64,000 bases of DNA from Acidimicrobiaceae bacterium (GCA_905182565.1 CAJJCB010000020.1:145211-209210), one strand, 5' to 3'; shown: positions 1 to 8,980, counted from the first letter of the stretch. Notes: generated by a model from the letters alone, not told the origin. Numbers and translations: made by a program.

Positions 1-416
1 CCGTGACTTATTTTTCTACCTTCGTTACTCCAGGTCCTCCAGCCACCATCGAGAACAGCACATTGATCAAAACCAAAACATTTAAGCATCCACCAGACAC
101 GAGTCGCCCACATAGTCATCCGGCGGTCATACAGAATCACACGCGAGTCATTAGATATACCTAATGCTTCCATCGCTTCACCGAATTGATTTTCGCTAGG
201 CATAGTGAAACGAAGTGGACTAGTCGGATCACTTAGGTCATTAGTCAAATCCACATATTGCGAGTTAGGAATATGGTTTTGATGCCAATCGCCGAACATC
301 GATTCAGCTACAAACCCTTGACCTCCTGGCTTTAGAGCCACCGTGCATTCCAAAATTTTAAGATCTGTGTCATCTATATTCTCTTCAAGCCAACTTGTGC
401 TTACTAAAGACTCCAT
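1..416 (-). CDS. Rhodanese-type sulfurtransferase, C-terminus cut by window edge
   Basis: The reading frame opens at an ATG at 416 and runs off the left edge, giving about 138 residues that start MESLVSTSWLEENID. The N-terminal part matches the thiosulfate/3-mercaptopyruvate sulfurtransferase family: SWLEENI opening, HIPNSQYVDL (the usual H-I-P-x-A segment), then VILYDRRMTMWATRVWWML and VLDGGWRTW. The family moves sulfane sulfur onto thiol acceptors or cyanide. What is visible is the first rhodanese domain, normally the non-catalytic one; the cysteine-bearing second domain would lie outside the window. Family is clear; substrate cannot be assigned. Confidence 0.85.
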   Translation of the reverse strand, partial: MESLVSTSWLEENIDDTDLKILECTVALKPGGQGFVAESMFGDWHQNHIPNSQYVDLTNDLSDPTSPLRFTMPSENQFGEAMEALGISNDSRVILYDRRMTMWATRVWWMLKCFGFDQCAVLDGGWRTWSNEGRKISH

Positions 417-473
417 ACAAAGCTCCAGACTTAGTCTTAATCGAAGAATAGAGCACTCGGTGTTGTAAGAGTT

Positions 474-1661
474 TCAACTCTCAACTTTTGCGCTAACGCA
501 ATGAATCCAATTCGGTGGCTGAGGGGGGTTATCCCCAATCAGAAGCGCAAACATCTCGACCCCTTGAACTCTTTCGTCGGGCCAAGGAGTTCCACCATCG
601 GTGACAACAATTATAAGTTCAGGTCGCGGTATCAATTTTGTGGCGTTCTCGATTCCGACTCTAAGATCTGTTCCTCCTCCACCCTTTAGCAACAGATCAT
701 TTACGTTTCTTACTTTCTGAGCTTCTTCTGCCCCAGCATCACAACTTATGACCCGAATAGCGTCGTTTTGAATGCCAACAGCAACAAGAAGTCCCTTGAT
801 TTCCGTTACTGCTAAACCAAGCATTCGTTCTGTCATAGAGGCACTTGTATCTAGCACTAAGGCGATGCTCGGTATCCGCCTGCGCAAACTAGGTAAAACT
901 ACTTCTGGAGAAATAGATATCCGTCTCGATATGCGGCTATTCGAGTAGTCAACCGCACCCATACTTTCGGATAAGCCACGCCGAAGCACCGCCCCTAACT
1001 CTTTCCTCCAATCAACTTTGTGATCAAGAGTCATGGCCGCCCACCTCAGCAACCCTTCAGGTATCTCACCGACTTGACGGTGATGTTCAACAATGTCTGA
1101 AGCAACTTGACGTCTCAAAATTTCAGCTTCTCTCCCATTGACACCGTCATCTTTATTCGCGTCACTTGGAGGTTCCTGATTCCAGGGTCTTTCATGACCA
1201 TGCGCGCCTGTTCCACAATCACGAAACTTTTGATTACTCTCAGATCCGTGTTCGTAATACTCCTCAGCAAATTTGCCATCAGGACATTTCAAATCATTTG
1301 GAGTTACCGCACCCGGAGGGAGTGTCAACATGTCTCGCAGATCATCATTAATTTCTGCATCAGCAGCAGCTACCCAATGTGAAACATCATCTTCAGAGAC
1401 CCCTATGTGAGCCGCACGCTGAGCATGGTCACGCAACAGATGCCCAGTTAGGTGCACCAATTGAAAACCCACTAGGTCTGTTGGAACTTCGGCTAATGAA
1501 TTTGGGTCGACATAAACTCGCCAATTCGCATCGACGGACATTTCGAGCCCGGGCTCTCCCGGCAAAATACGAAGAGCAAATAGTGCTGAAGCTAAATATG
1601 GATAATTATGAGCTGCCCAAAGTCTCGCCGCGGAAGTCAACCGAGTTTGGTCAGTTGTCAT
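474..1661 (-). CDS. VWA-domain protein with DUF2201-like N-terminal metallopeptidase-like region
   Basis: 395 residues. The N-terminal third resembles the DUF2201 putative metallopeptidase region (helical segment around residues 65-105 with LVHLTGHLLRDH, then AADAEINDDL). The C-terminal third is a von Willebrand factor A domain with a MIDAS motif, ALVLDTSASM (DxSxS), and VTDGG near the end. Such proteins are usually partnered with a MoxR AAA+ ATPase, and here the start overlaps the ATPase stop by four bases (ATGA), so the two are co-translated. Inference: a chaperone-like pair for metal insertion or complex assembly. Oddity: the expected HExxH is HLTGH, so the catalytic glutamate is absent and peptidase activity is unlikely. 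Confidence 0.8.
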   Translation of the reverse strand: MTTDQTRLTSAARLWAAHNYPYLASALFALRILPGEPGLEMSVDANWRVYVDPNSLAEVPTDLVGFQLVHLTGHLLRDHAQRAAHIGVSEDDVSHWVAAADAEINDDLRDMLTLPPGAVTPNDLKCPDGKFAEEYYEHGSESNQKFRDCGTGAHGHERPWNQEPPSDANKDDGVNGREAEILRRQVASDIVEHHRQVGEIPEGLLRWAAMTLDHKVDWRKELGAVLRRGLSESMGAVDYSNSRISRRISISPEVVLPSLRRRIPSIALVLDTSASMTERMLGLAVTEIKGLLVAVGIQNDAIRVISCDAGAEEAQKVRNVNDLLLKGGGGTDLRVGIENATKLIPRPELIIVVTDGGTPWPDERVQGVEMFALLIGDNPPQPPNWIHCVSAKVES

Positions 1662-2770
1662 AACAACATGCCAGCATCACGCATCACCGGAACGAACGCA
1701 GCTGCTTCGGCCGGAGCACTCAACCCCTCTGGACGAATTTGAGCAAGGACACGGGCGGCCATCGCACCAATGTCTGGAGCGTCCTCAGTAGCGAGCGCAA
1801 TGACCTTCCATGCCGCCACCCAACGATCAGTAGTTAAATTTGCAACCACTGCAGCAACCACTCCTGATAGCGCCGCATACAAACGATCTCCACGTTTTGG
1901 AAACACCACAGCAGCCGGATTAGCTAGAGCAGCCTCAGGGTCAGGTAAATCTAGTGACTCTAACCAGGCCAAAAATTCTAGCCCTGCCCCATTTCCGACC
2001 GCTCCTAGTACAAGACTTCGGATCACTGAAACATCGGCCTGAATCGCGTTTGCCGCAGCCAAAAGCCGAATGGCCATTTCCCATGTTCGCGGACTTGGCC
2101 AGGCTCGCCCCGCACTAGAACGATCAGAAGGAGGCGCAGACACTAAAGAGGGGCGAGTACCCAAAAATCCACTTACCAAGCCTGCCGCTAATGGCACTTG
2201 CTTATCCCAGCTAACTGGCAACTTAGGAAGAACCGGTTTAGGGAAACCAGCAACCAACCCAGCTGCCACAGCTTGGGCGTTAACACTCCAATCTAAGTGG
2301 CAAAATCGGTTAGCTAACGGCGCTGAAAGATCCCATCCGTCAGCTGCCTGGTCAGGAGGGTTTGCCGCCGCAACGATTGCTATGTTCGATGGCAGCGCTA
2401 AATCCCCAACCACTCTTTCTAAGACCACACGCAGTAACGCTGCTTGTACCGCAGGTGGTGCAGTAGATATTTCGTCAAGGAACAAGACACCACTACCCTG
2501 ATCAGCTAAATTTTTCGCCCACTGCGGTGGAGCAAAACGAACTCCTCCATCGACAATTATTGGAAGGCCTGAAAAATCACTCGGTTCACGGATACTTGCT
2601 ATTACGACTTCGCATGAAAGACCCGCAGATTCCGCTAACGCCATCACTGCAGAACTTTTACCAGTTCCAGGCGAGCCCCACAAGACTGCCGGAACTCCTG
2701 CGGCAATAGCTAGTGACAAGGCTTCAAGAGAAACGTTTGTTGGCGGTGTCATGGTGCCATTCTGCTTCAT
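1658..2770 (-). CDS. MoxR-family AAA+ ATPase
   Basis: About 370 residues from the ATG at 2770 (MKQNGTMTPP). The frame is open 30 codons further upstream, but those residues do not look like a MoxR N-terminus; a purine-rich GGGGGA stretch lies about 12 nt before the chosen ATG, and 2752 is an alternative ATG. Walker A is GSPGTGKSS, Walker B is GVLFLDEIS, and the sensor region contains IVAAANPPDQAADGWDLSAPLANRF. MoxR ATPases act with VWA proteins in maturation of enzymes or complexes; the downstream VWA gene overlaps by 4 nt. Divergent from the CoA transferase at 2880. The client protein is unknown. Confidence 0.85.
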   Translation of the reverse strand: MKQNGTMTPPTNVSLEALSLAIAAGVPAVLWGSPGTGKSSAVMALAESAGLSCEVVIASIREPSDFSGLPIIVDGGVRFAPPQWAKNLADQGSGVLFLDEISTAPPAVQAALLRVVLERVVGDLALPSNIAIVAAANPPDQAADGWDLSAPLANRFCHLDWSVNAQAVAAGLVAGFPKPVLPKLPVSWDKQVPLAAGLVSGFLGTRPSLVSAPPSDRSSAGRAWPSPRTWEMAIRLLAAANAIQADVSVIRSLVLGAVGNGAGLEFLAWLESLDLPDPEAALANPAAVVFPKRGDRLYAALSGVVAAVVANLTTDRWVAAWKVIALATEDAPDIGAMAARVLAQIRPEGLSAPAEAAAFVPVMRDAGMLL

Positions 2771-2879
2771 TAAGACAGAAATCCCCCTATCATTTCGTTC
2801 TATTGTTACTCCAATGGACCGATAACGTGCAGATAGAAGCACTAAGGCTATGCACATCAACTAATTAGACAGGAACACG

Positions 2880-4121
2880 ATGGAAGATCATCTGACAGCC
2901 CACGAACACGCGAGCCAAATGATCGATGCTCCAACCGGGCCACTAACGGGAATCCGAATACTTGACTGCACCCAGGCAATCGCTGGTCCCTGGTCAACAA
3001 TGATGCTCGCAGATCTTGGAGCTGATGTAATAAAAATTGAGGCGCCTCGCGGAGACCTACAAAGGCCAATGGCGCCATATACGCGCGAGGACGAAGAACG
3101 TGCATACGGCGGTTCTTTCTCTGTATACAACCGCAACAAACGTGGAATAGTTCTTGATTTCACTTTGCCCTCTGACAAAGAAATTTTCTTTGAGCTAGTT
3201 GACTCTGCTGATGCAGTCGTAGAGAACATGCGTGCCGGAGTCATGGATGGTTTGGGCTTAGGTTGGGAAGTGCTTCATGCCAGAAATGCTCGTCTCGTAT
3301 ATGGAGCTATTCGCGGCTTTGGCGATCCACGCACCGGACAAAGCCCATATTCAGACTGGCCTGCTTATGATGTCATCGCTCAGTCTATGGGAGGCCTGGT
3401 AGCCCAGAACGGCAACGGCCCGGACAACCGCATACAGGTAGGACCGTTTGTAGGCGACATCTATCCAGGCACCGTTGGCGCAATGGGAGTTTTGGCAGCA
3501 TTATTCCACGCAGAACGAACAGGTCAGGGGCAATTTGTCGACGTCGCAATGGTCGATTCAATTATGGCTCTCGCGGAAATGGGCGTAATGCGATACTCCT
3601 ATTTAGGCCGACCTGACACGCCTCCAAGTGGCAACAGTAGCGACTTCGCAGTCCCATTTGACGTATTCGAAACCAAAGATGGATCAATAGCCATCGCCGC
3701 TCCTACAGATAAACATTGGAGAGAATTGGCAGTCGCCATGGGCCATCCGGAATGGCAACATGCCGAGGACAAAGCAACTATTCGCGCAAGAGTGCTAAAT
3801 CGAGAGCCCATTGATGCAGCGTTAACCGAGTGGACAAAAAATCAAAGCACCAAAGAGATTATGGAACGTATAGGCGGCAAAGTTCCTTGTGGCCCAGTGA
3901 ATTTACCTGGAGACCTATTTGGCGATGAGCACGTCAAGTCGCGAGGAATGCTAGTCGCAGTCGATCAACCCAGCGGTCGTCCAATAGTTCAAGTTGCATC
4001 TCCGATAAAAATGACAGAAACACCTACAGGAGTTCACCGGCGAGCACCGAAACTTGGTGAACACACCGACGAGGTGATCGCCGAACTCGGATCGCTTCAA
4101 AACCGTTTCAAGACCCCCTAA
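2880..4121 (+). CDS. Type III (CaiB/BaiF) CoA transferase
   Basis: 413 residues with the family opening LTGIRILDCTQAIAGPWSTMMLADLGADVIKIE and the central segment carrying the probable catalytic aspartate (PAYDVIAQSMGG). The length is typical. The enzyme moves CoA between carboxylic acids (formyl-CoA transferase, carnitine CoA transferase and alpha-methylacyl-CoA racemase relatives); the substrate is not predictable. AGGA lies 5 nt before the ATG. The gene ends 6 bp before the convergent serine hydrolase. A second CaiB/BaiF gene is at 19611. Confidence 0.9.
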   Translation: MEDHLTAHEHASQMIDAPTGPLTGIRILDCTQAIAGPWSTMMLADLGADVIKIEAPRGDLQRPMAPYTREDEERAYGGSFSVYNRNKRGIVLDFTLPSDKEIFFELVDSADAVVENMRAGVMDGLGLGWEVLHARNARLVYGAIRGFGDPRTGQSPYSDWPAYDVIAQSMGGLVAQNGNGPDNRIQVGPFVGDIYPGTVGAMGVLAALFHAERTGQGQFVDVAMVDSIMALAEMGVMRYSYLGRPDTPPSGNSSDFAVPFDVFETKDGSIAIAAPTDKHWRELAVAMGHPEWQHAEDKATIRARVLNREPIDAALTEWTKNQSTKEIMERIGGKVPCGPVNLPGDLFGDEHVKSRGMLVAVDQPSGRPIVQVASPIKMTETPTGVHRRAPKLGEHTDEVIAELGSLQNRFKTP

Positions 4122-4127
4122 CGAGCA

Positions 4128-5306
4128 CTACTGGCAACAGGAATAAGCTGCGTCAACTAAAGATTGACCTCGGCTATCTAAAAGGATACTTTTCCCTAAT
4201 CGGTTCATGGCATATCCCATCGTTAGTCCAATATCTGGGTCTGCGAAGCCTATCGAACCACCCATTCCAACATGCCCGAAGGCACGGTCACCGATAAGTA
4301 CCGAATCATGGTCACCGGATCGGTTTCCAGTGTTGTCCATTCGCTTCATAAAGCCTTCCGAAAAGGCTGTCGGCAGCAACAACATGGCGTCAGACTCAGT
4401 CGCTACAGACACTCGCGACATTCGAGCGGCTTGAACAGAGCCTACAAATTCTCCAAGAGCCGGAGCGTTGTAAACACGCGCTAGACCTCTTGCATTTCCG
4501 ATCCCGCCGCCTCCACCTAATTCCGCCTCCCAGCTATCGGGATCATTAGATTCAGCTCCACCCCGGTGATACCAAGCCTTCGCTTGCATAGATTCTTTAT
4601 CAGCCAAAAACGCTTCAGTATAGGAACTAAATTTTTCGCCGCGCACTGGCTTGTAGCGAATGAGGTTTGACACACGGTGATGTTCATTTTTTGGTAGACC
4701 AATCCAAAAATCGGCATTTGCGGGCTCAGCTACTTCACTTCGGAAAAAAGACCCGAGTGACTGACCAGAGCTTCTTCGCACTAACTCTCCCGCTGTCCAC
4801 CCAAATGTTGCCATGTGGTAACCATTGCGGCTGCCAGGCTCCCACCAGGGTTCCTCAGCTGCCAGGCGATCACATACATAGTCCCAATCAAGGGCAGACT
4901 TTCCCGGCAGCGCCTCTCGAAATGCAGCCACACCAGATGTGTGATTCAACATCATTCGGTTCGTAACTTTTTCTTTACCCCTAGTAGCAAACTCAGGCCA
5001 TATCTCCGAAACCGGCGCGTCAAGATCTAGCTTTCCACGATCAGCTAGCAAATGCGCTGCCAAAGCAACCCCGCCCTTAGTCGCTGAATGAAAGACAACC
5101 ATTGTGTCCTCTTGCCAAGGAGTACCATCATCGTCGACGACTCCGGCCCAAAGATCCACTTTCGTTTCACCTTCGTGCATCACACAAACTGACGCGCCAA
5201 CTTCATTTTGGTTCTCAAAATTGTTGATGAACGCTCTCAGAACAGGTTCCCAACCGTCTTCTACTTGTCCATTGATTTGAATAGTCACGATCAAAGGTTC
5301 GCGCAT
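4128..5306 (-). CDS. Serine hydrolase, class C beta-lactamase fold (esterase-like)
   Basis: 392 residues of the beta-lactamase/EstB-like family (Pfam Beta-lactamase). The nucleophile motif SxxK is visible in VVFHSATKGGVALAAHLLAD, and a C-terminal HVGMGGS corresponds to the KTG/HxG strand. The usual Y-x-N position reads YHM (RNGYHMATFGW), which fits esterases better than penicillin-binding enzymes. No signal peptide is seen, so a cytoplasmic esterase is likely. The start is uncertain: ATG at 5306 lacks a clear ribosome-binding site and a GTG follows six codons later. Substrate unknown. Confidence 0.85.
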   Translation of the reverse strand: MREPLIVTIQINGQVEDGWEPVLRAFINNFENQNEVGASVCVMHEGETKVDLWAGVVDDDGTPWQEDTMVVFHSATKGGVALAAHLLADRGKLDLDAPVSEIWPEFATRGKEKVTNRMMLNHTSGVAAFREALPGKSALDWDYVCDRLAAEEPWWEPGSRNGYHMATFGWTAGELVRRSSGQSLGSFFRSEVAEPANADFWIGLPKNEHHRVSNLIRYKPVRGEKFSSYTEAFLADKESMQAKAWYHRGGAESNDPDSWEAELGGGGGIGNARGLARVYNAPALGEFVGSVQAARMSRVSVATESDAMLLLPTAFSEGFMKRMDNTGNRSGDHDSVLIGDRAFGHVGMGGSIGFADPDIGLTMGYAMNRLGKSILLDSRGQSLVDAAYSCCQ

Positions 5307-5408
5307 ATTTTTTCAAAAAGCTCGCCCAGTTAGGTGGCTTTTCAAATACCTCGCTAAATTGTGGACCGAATGCAGTGAATCGCTCATTCCTTCCTGAAAG
5401 AAAAAACT

Positions 5409-6311
5409 ATGGCAGAGCTCGGATTCGATGGAAAAGTAGCAATTGTTACCGGCGCCGGGGGTGGCCTTGGACGCGAACATGCACTGCTGTTAGCAGATCG
5501 CGGAGCACGGTTAGTAGTTAATGACCTTGGAGGCGCTATCGACGGAACGGGTGGCGATGAAGGACCGGCTCAGAAAGTAGCTGACGAGATAAATGCCGCT
5601 GGCGGAATCGCTATTGCCGATGGGAATTCAGTTAGCAATCCTGCTGGCGGAGCAGCTATCGTCCAAACTGCAATGACTGAATTCGGTCGCATCGATATCG
5701 TTGTAAATAATGCCGGCATTCTAAGAGACAAAACTTTCCATAACCTAGAAGATGACGAACTTTCAGACGTAGTCGACGTTCACCTCAAGGGCGCTTTCTA
5801 TGTGACTCGGCCAGCATGGGTGCACATGCGAGAACAAGGCTACGGACGGGTCATTAACACAGCGTCTGCTTCAGGAATAATTGGCAACTTTGGACAAAGT
5901 AATTATGGTGCGGCGAAAATGGGGCTAGTTGGCTTCACGAACGTACTCGCCTTGGAGGGTGCTAAACACAACATCAAGGCGAACGCTATTGCCCCCATTG
6001 CCCGAACTCGAATGACTGAAGAGTTGCTGGGGCCCTTAGCGGACTCGCTACAACCCGGAGAGGTAGCTCCTCTGGTCGCTTTCCTTGCGCATGAAGATTG
6101 TCCAGTAAACGGCGAAACTTTTAGCGTTGGCGGTGGTCGAGTAGCTCGATTCTTTGTTGGCCTAACACCAGGCTGGTGCTCCCCTGGGCATTCTGTCGAA
6201 GACGTCAGGGATCAATGGGAAACTATTCAAGACCAAGATGGGTACATAGTGCCTAAGACAACCCTTGAAGAATTCCGTCTGCTTGCGAAGATGCTCAAAG
6301 AAGCTCAATGA
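5409..6311 (+). CDS. SDR-family dehydrogenase, HSD17B4/MFE-2-like 3-hydroxyacyl-CoA dehydrogenase
   Basis: 300 residues with the Rossmann motif VTGAGGGLGREHA (TGxxxGxG), NNAG at about residue 100 and the catalytic Ser/Tyr/Lys in NTASASGIIGNFGQSNYGAAKMG. The opening FDGKVAIVTGAGGGLGREHALLLADRGA and VNDLGG pattern are characteristic of the dehydrogenase unit of peroxisomal multifunctional enzyme 2, suggesting NAD-dependent oxidation of 3-hydroxyacyl-CoA in beta-oxidation. The C-terminal 60 residues extend past the usual SDR core. A purine-rich AGAAAGAAAA precedes the ATG. Exact substrate is inferred. Confidence 0.85.
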   Translation: MAELGFDGKVAIVTGAGGGLGREHALLLADRGARLVVNDLGGAIDGTGGDEGPAQKVADEINAAGGIAIADGNSVSNPAGGAAIVQTAMTEFGRIDIVVNNAGILRDKTFHNLEDDELSDVVDVHLKGAFYVTRPAWVHMREQGYGRVINTASASGIIGNFGQSNYGAAKMGLVGFTNVLALEGAKHNIKANAIAPIARTRMTEELLGPLADSLQPGEVAPLVAFLAHEDCPVNGETFSVGGGRVARFFVGLTPGWCSPGHSVEDVRDQWETIQDQDGYIVPKTTLEEFRLLAKMLKEAQ

Positions 6312-6375
6312 GCTTCTTCAGTTCTACCGCTCTCAACAAAGTAGACATCCCTCCAGCCCGATAGCGTGAACAACA

Positions 6376-7359
6376 ATGATCAAGCGCAAAAAACGTGTTC
6401 CAGCGGCGCGTCCTAAATCAAGCAACAAAAATCCGATAGTAGCCGGTGACCTCACGCCTACTCGAGCTGTGCCCCAATCGATTATCAGACCAGACTATGC
6501 CGAAAGCGGCTACCCCATAGCCAAAGCCCCAAAGGATCTCCGCAAAGACGAAGAGACCCTGGAGCGTATGAGGTTAGCGGGCTCCGCTGCTCGAACAGTT
6601 CTGCGTGCCGTCGCGGCAGAAGTTCAACCTGGTGTCACAACAGATTATCTCGACCAAGTCTGCCATGAGGCGTGCCTCAACTTAGGTGGCTACCCAAGCC
6701 CGCTAAACTACAACGGGTACCCAAAATCTCTTTGTACTTCAGTTAACGAAGTAATCTGCCATGGAATTCCTGATAGTCGACAGTTAGAAGATGGCGACAT
6801 CATTAACTGCGACGTAACAATTTTCCTCAACGGGGTTCATGGCGACCACAGTGAAACATTCATGGTCGGCGAGGTAGATGAGGCCTCAAAAAAACTCATT
6901 AAGGTAACACGAGAGGCCATGTACCTAGGAATCGGTGCTGTAAAATCTGGTGGTCCAGTAAACGCCATTGGACGAGCAATCCAACAGCATGCCGAAGCAG
7001 CCGGGTATGGAGTCGTTAGAGAATTCATTGGGCATGGTGTGGGCGAAATCTTTCATCACCAACCAAACATTCCACATTACTACGAGCCATCTGCCACATT
7101 TGAGTTTCAAGCCGGCATGACATTCACGATAGAACCAATGATTACGCTGGGATCATACAAGGCACAAATGTGGGATGACGGCTGGACCGCTACGACAATT
7201 GATCTGAGCCGAACTGCTCAATTCGAACACACTATTCTTGTCCATGAGCACGGAGTGGAACTACTCACCGTAGATGAGGGAGAACCTCAACCATTCATGC
7301 CTGGAAATGACAAGACTCTTTGGCCGATGCAGGTTGATCTTAAAGCTATAGGCCATTAA
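6376..7359 (+). CDS. map: Type I methionine aminopeptidase
   Basis: 327 residues. After an N-terminal extension of about 60 residues (basic IKRKKR, then a PxxP-containing stretch resembling the extension of mycobacterial MetAP1c) comes the pita-bread domain. The five metal ligands can be placed: two Asp in NCDVTIFLNGVHGDHSETF, His in GHGVGEIFHHQPNIPHY, Glu in FTIEPMI and Glu in QFEHTILV. It removes initiator methionine from nascent proteins. The gene is followed after 2 nt by a LysM lipoprotein gene, so the three genes 6376-8139 probably form one transcript. No clear Shine-Dalgarno sequence is seen. Confidence 0.95.
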   Translation: MIKRKKRVPAARPKSSNKNPIVAGDLTPTRAVPQSIIRPDYAESGYPIAKAPKDLRKDEETLERMRLAGSAARTVLRAVAAEVQPGVTTDYLDQVCHEACLNLGGYPSPLNYNGYPKSLCTSVNEVICHGIPDSRQLEDGDIINCDVTIFLNGVHGDHSETFMVGEVDEASKKLIKVTREAMYLGIGAVKSGGPVNAIGRAIQQHAEAAGYGVVREFIGHGVGEIFHHQPNIPHYYEPSATFEFQAGMTFTIEPMITLGSYKAQMWDDGWTATTIDLSRTAQFEHTILVHEHGVELLTVDEGEPQPFMPGNDKTLWPMQVDLKAIGH

Positions 7360-7361
7360 AA

Positions 7362-7727
7362 ATGTCGTGGATCATACCCATTTCGGCCAAAGAGTACGTT
7401 AAGGGCTCATTCGCCAAGTCTCTAATATTTGCATTTTTTGTTACTCTCGCTCTATCTGGATGCAATAATTCAGACTCAGTCACGGTGGTCCCAACGACTA
7501 CACCGGTATTGACAACTTTACGTCCTGAGATGACTACTACGACCACAGAAAAAGTACGCCAACGAAAAGTGTACGTCGTTCAACCTGGCGACACTTTAAG
7601 TATCATCGCAAAAGGTTTTGAAGTTACCGTAGAAGAGCTAATGGCTGAGAACGGTAAAGAAACAACAATTCTCAGCATTGGTGAGCAGCTAGTAATCCCA
7701 CCATCCGACAACGAAAACTTGGATTAA
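7362..7727 (+). CDS. LysM-domain lipoprotein
   Basis: 121 residues. A hydrophobic segment at about residues 18-31 ends in a lipobox-like LALSGC, predicting lipid attachment at the Cys; a Thr-rich linker (VPTTTPVLTTLRPEMTTTTT) leads to a single LysM domain of about 45 residues, YVVQPGDTLSIIAKGFEV to GEQLVIPP. LysM binds N-acetylglucosamine polymers, so this is likely a peptidoglycan-associated surface lipoprotein. It starts 2 nt after map and is separated from a second LysM lipoprotein by 1 nt. No enzymatic domain. Confidence 0.85.
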   Translation: MSWIIPISAKEYVKGSFAKSLIFAFFVTLALSGCNNSDSVTVVPTTTPVLTTLRPEMTTTTTEKVRQRKVYVVQPGDTLSIIAKGFEVTVEELMAENGKETTILSIGEQLVIPPSDNENLD

Positions 7728-7728
7728 A

Positions 7729-8139
7729 ATGAGGTCGGTAAGGCCCCAATTTCTCACTTTAGTAGGCGCCTGCATACTTACTTTAAGCTTAATAATTTCC
7801 AGTTGCACGTCTCAAAAAAACTCTAGTAATTCCGAATTAATCATAAACATTACCCAAACAAGCAGCACCTCTGTCACAACTATAATTCCTGTTAACCAGG
7901 TCAGATATACGGTCACCAATGGTGACACGCTTATAGCTATTGCTAACCAATTCGAAATCCATTTGAACCATTTAGTTAGAGCAAACAATATCGCAGATCC
8001 GACATTAATCTATGTCGGGCAGGTACTGATAATTCCGCCTCCGCCGGACAAAAGTCTTGAACCGATGCTCACAGTCGCGCCGCCCACTAATCCGTCCCTG
8101 CCTCCCATAGAGACAACTACGACATTGAGAAACAATTGA
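7729..8139 (+). CDS. LysM-domain lipoprotein, paralogue of the upstream gene
   Basis: 136 residues with a signal peptide (LTLVGACILTLSLIISSC) and lipobox Cys at about residue 26, a Ser/Thr-rich linker, a single LysM domain (YTVTNGDTLIAIANQFEI to GQVLIIPP) and a Pro-rich tail. Same architecture as the gene ending at 7727, which suggests a tandem duplication followed by divergence outside the LysM domain. Predicted to sit on the outer face of the membrane bound to peptidoglycan. Specific role unknown. Confidence 0.85.
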   Translation: MRSVRPQFLTLVGACILTLSLIISSCTSQKNSSNSELIINITQTSSTSVTTIIPVNQVRYTVTNGDTLIAIANQFEIHLNHLVRANNIADPTLIYVGQVLIIPPPPDKSLEPMLTVAPPTNPSLPPIETTTTLRNN

Positions 8140-8212
8140 TAGATTTAATACCTTTACCGAGTATTTCTCGACCGAGTAAGCAATTTCCAATACCCGAATT
8201 ATCACAAGTACT

Positions 8213-8731
8213 ATGAACTTTAATCAAATAGACGAACTGATAGACCAGTGGTGGGAACAGTGGCGCGGGCACCCTACGCTCGACAAAATTTTTTATGCAT
8301 CCTCTAATCTTGGAGATTTCAGTCTCATTTGGCACATAGTCGGTGGTCTCGCCGCGCTACCCCCGGGTAAGAAGGCCAACCAGGCACTCAGATTTAGCGC
8401 TCTCATGGGGGCTGAATCGCTTATCGTCAATCAGCTAATAAAACGTCAATTCAATCGACCGCGACCAGGAAGCGCAGACGATAATGTTTCTAAACATCAG
8501 CTCAGAGAACCGATAACGTCGAGCTTTCCCTCCGGGCATGCTTCAGCAGCTTTTTGTGCTGCAACTGTGTTAGCGCGACGGACAAGAATTGGCAACATGT
8601 GGTACGTAGCTGCCGCTTTCATTTCAATTTCGCGAGTACACGTTCGTCTTCACCACGCCTCAGACCTAGTCGGCGGAGCCTTAATCGGGTCGATTCTAGG
8701 AAAGCTGACTCACCGATTAATCGGTAAATAA
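8213..8731 (+). CDS. PAP2-family (type 2 phosphatidic acid phosphatase) membrane protein
   Basis: 172 residues. The three conserved blocks are present: KRQFNRPRP (KxxxxxxRP-like), SSFPSGHASAAF (PSGH) and SRVHVRLHHASDLVGG (SRxxxxxHxxxD). Hydrophobic segments around residues 40-70 and 105-155 indicate a multi-pass membrane protein; the N-terminus is amphipathic. Members dephosphorylate lipid phosphates such as undecaprenyl pyrophosphate, phosphatidate or phosphatidylglycerophosphate; the substrate cannot be assigned here. Possibly transcribed with the LysM genes 73 nt upstream. Confidence 0.9.
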   Translation: MNFNQIDELIDQWWEQWRGHPTLDKIFYASSNLGDFSLIWHIVGGLAALPPGKKANQALRFSALMGAESLIVNQLIKRQFNRPRPGSADDNVSKHQLREPITSSFPSGHASAAFCAATVLARRTRIGNMWYVAAAFISISRVHVRLHHASDLVGGALIGSILGKLTHRLIGK

Positions 8732-8761
8732 TAGACTCAAAATAATTACGCCAAGAAGCCT

Positions 8762-8980
8762 TTAAGCCTGGGCTGAGACCTGCTCTTCTAACACAAACTC
8801 AAGGCCTGATATCTCGTCAGCTGATTTCGCAGCGCTTTTACTCAAAACGCTCCGAACATCTAACAAGAGATCGGTAACTTCATTTGAAGACACAAGTTCA
8901 CGGTGAAGAAAATCGTTAAGCGCACCGTCAATGACTCCAAGGGCTTCTGAGATGATTGGTAGATCTTGCGTTTCGGTCAC
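8762..8980 (-). CDS. Small acidic protein of unknown function
   Basis: I favour the GTG at 8980 because AAGGAG lies 6 nt upstream; this gives 72 residues starting VTETQDLPIISEALGV. An in-frame ATG at 9019 would add 13 residues (MGAGRPPADKEQK) but has only a weak ribosome-binding site. The protein is acidic and strongly helical (IISEALGVIDGALNDFLH, EVTDLLLDVRSVLSKS), with no membrane segment and no recognised domain. The strong SD and the convergent position beside the PAP2 gene support a real gene. Confidence 0.6.
   Translation of the reverse strand: MTETQDLPIISEALGVIDGALNDFLHRELVSSNEVTDLLLDVRSVLSKSAAKSADEISGLEFVLEEQVSAQA

Noticed and set aside
2384..2400. Half-site resembling a LexA box (TATGTTCG) in the MoxR gene
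   Set aside because: Only the GTTCG half is present and the paired CGAAC is missing; it is inside a coding region.
2888..3244. A 118-codon minus-strand frame inside the CoA transferase gene
   Set aside because: Lies antiparallel to a clear CaiB/BaiF gene and shows no domain or ribosome-binding site; a shadow of GC-skewed coding.
6298..6318. Inverted repeat AAGAAGCTCA / TGAGCTTCTT around the SDR stop codon
   Set aside because: The centre is a single base, too tight for a stable loop, and no U-tract follows.
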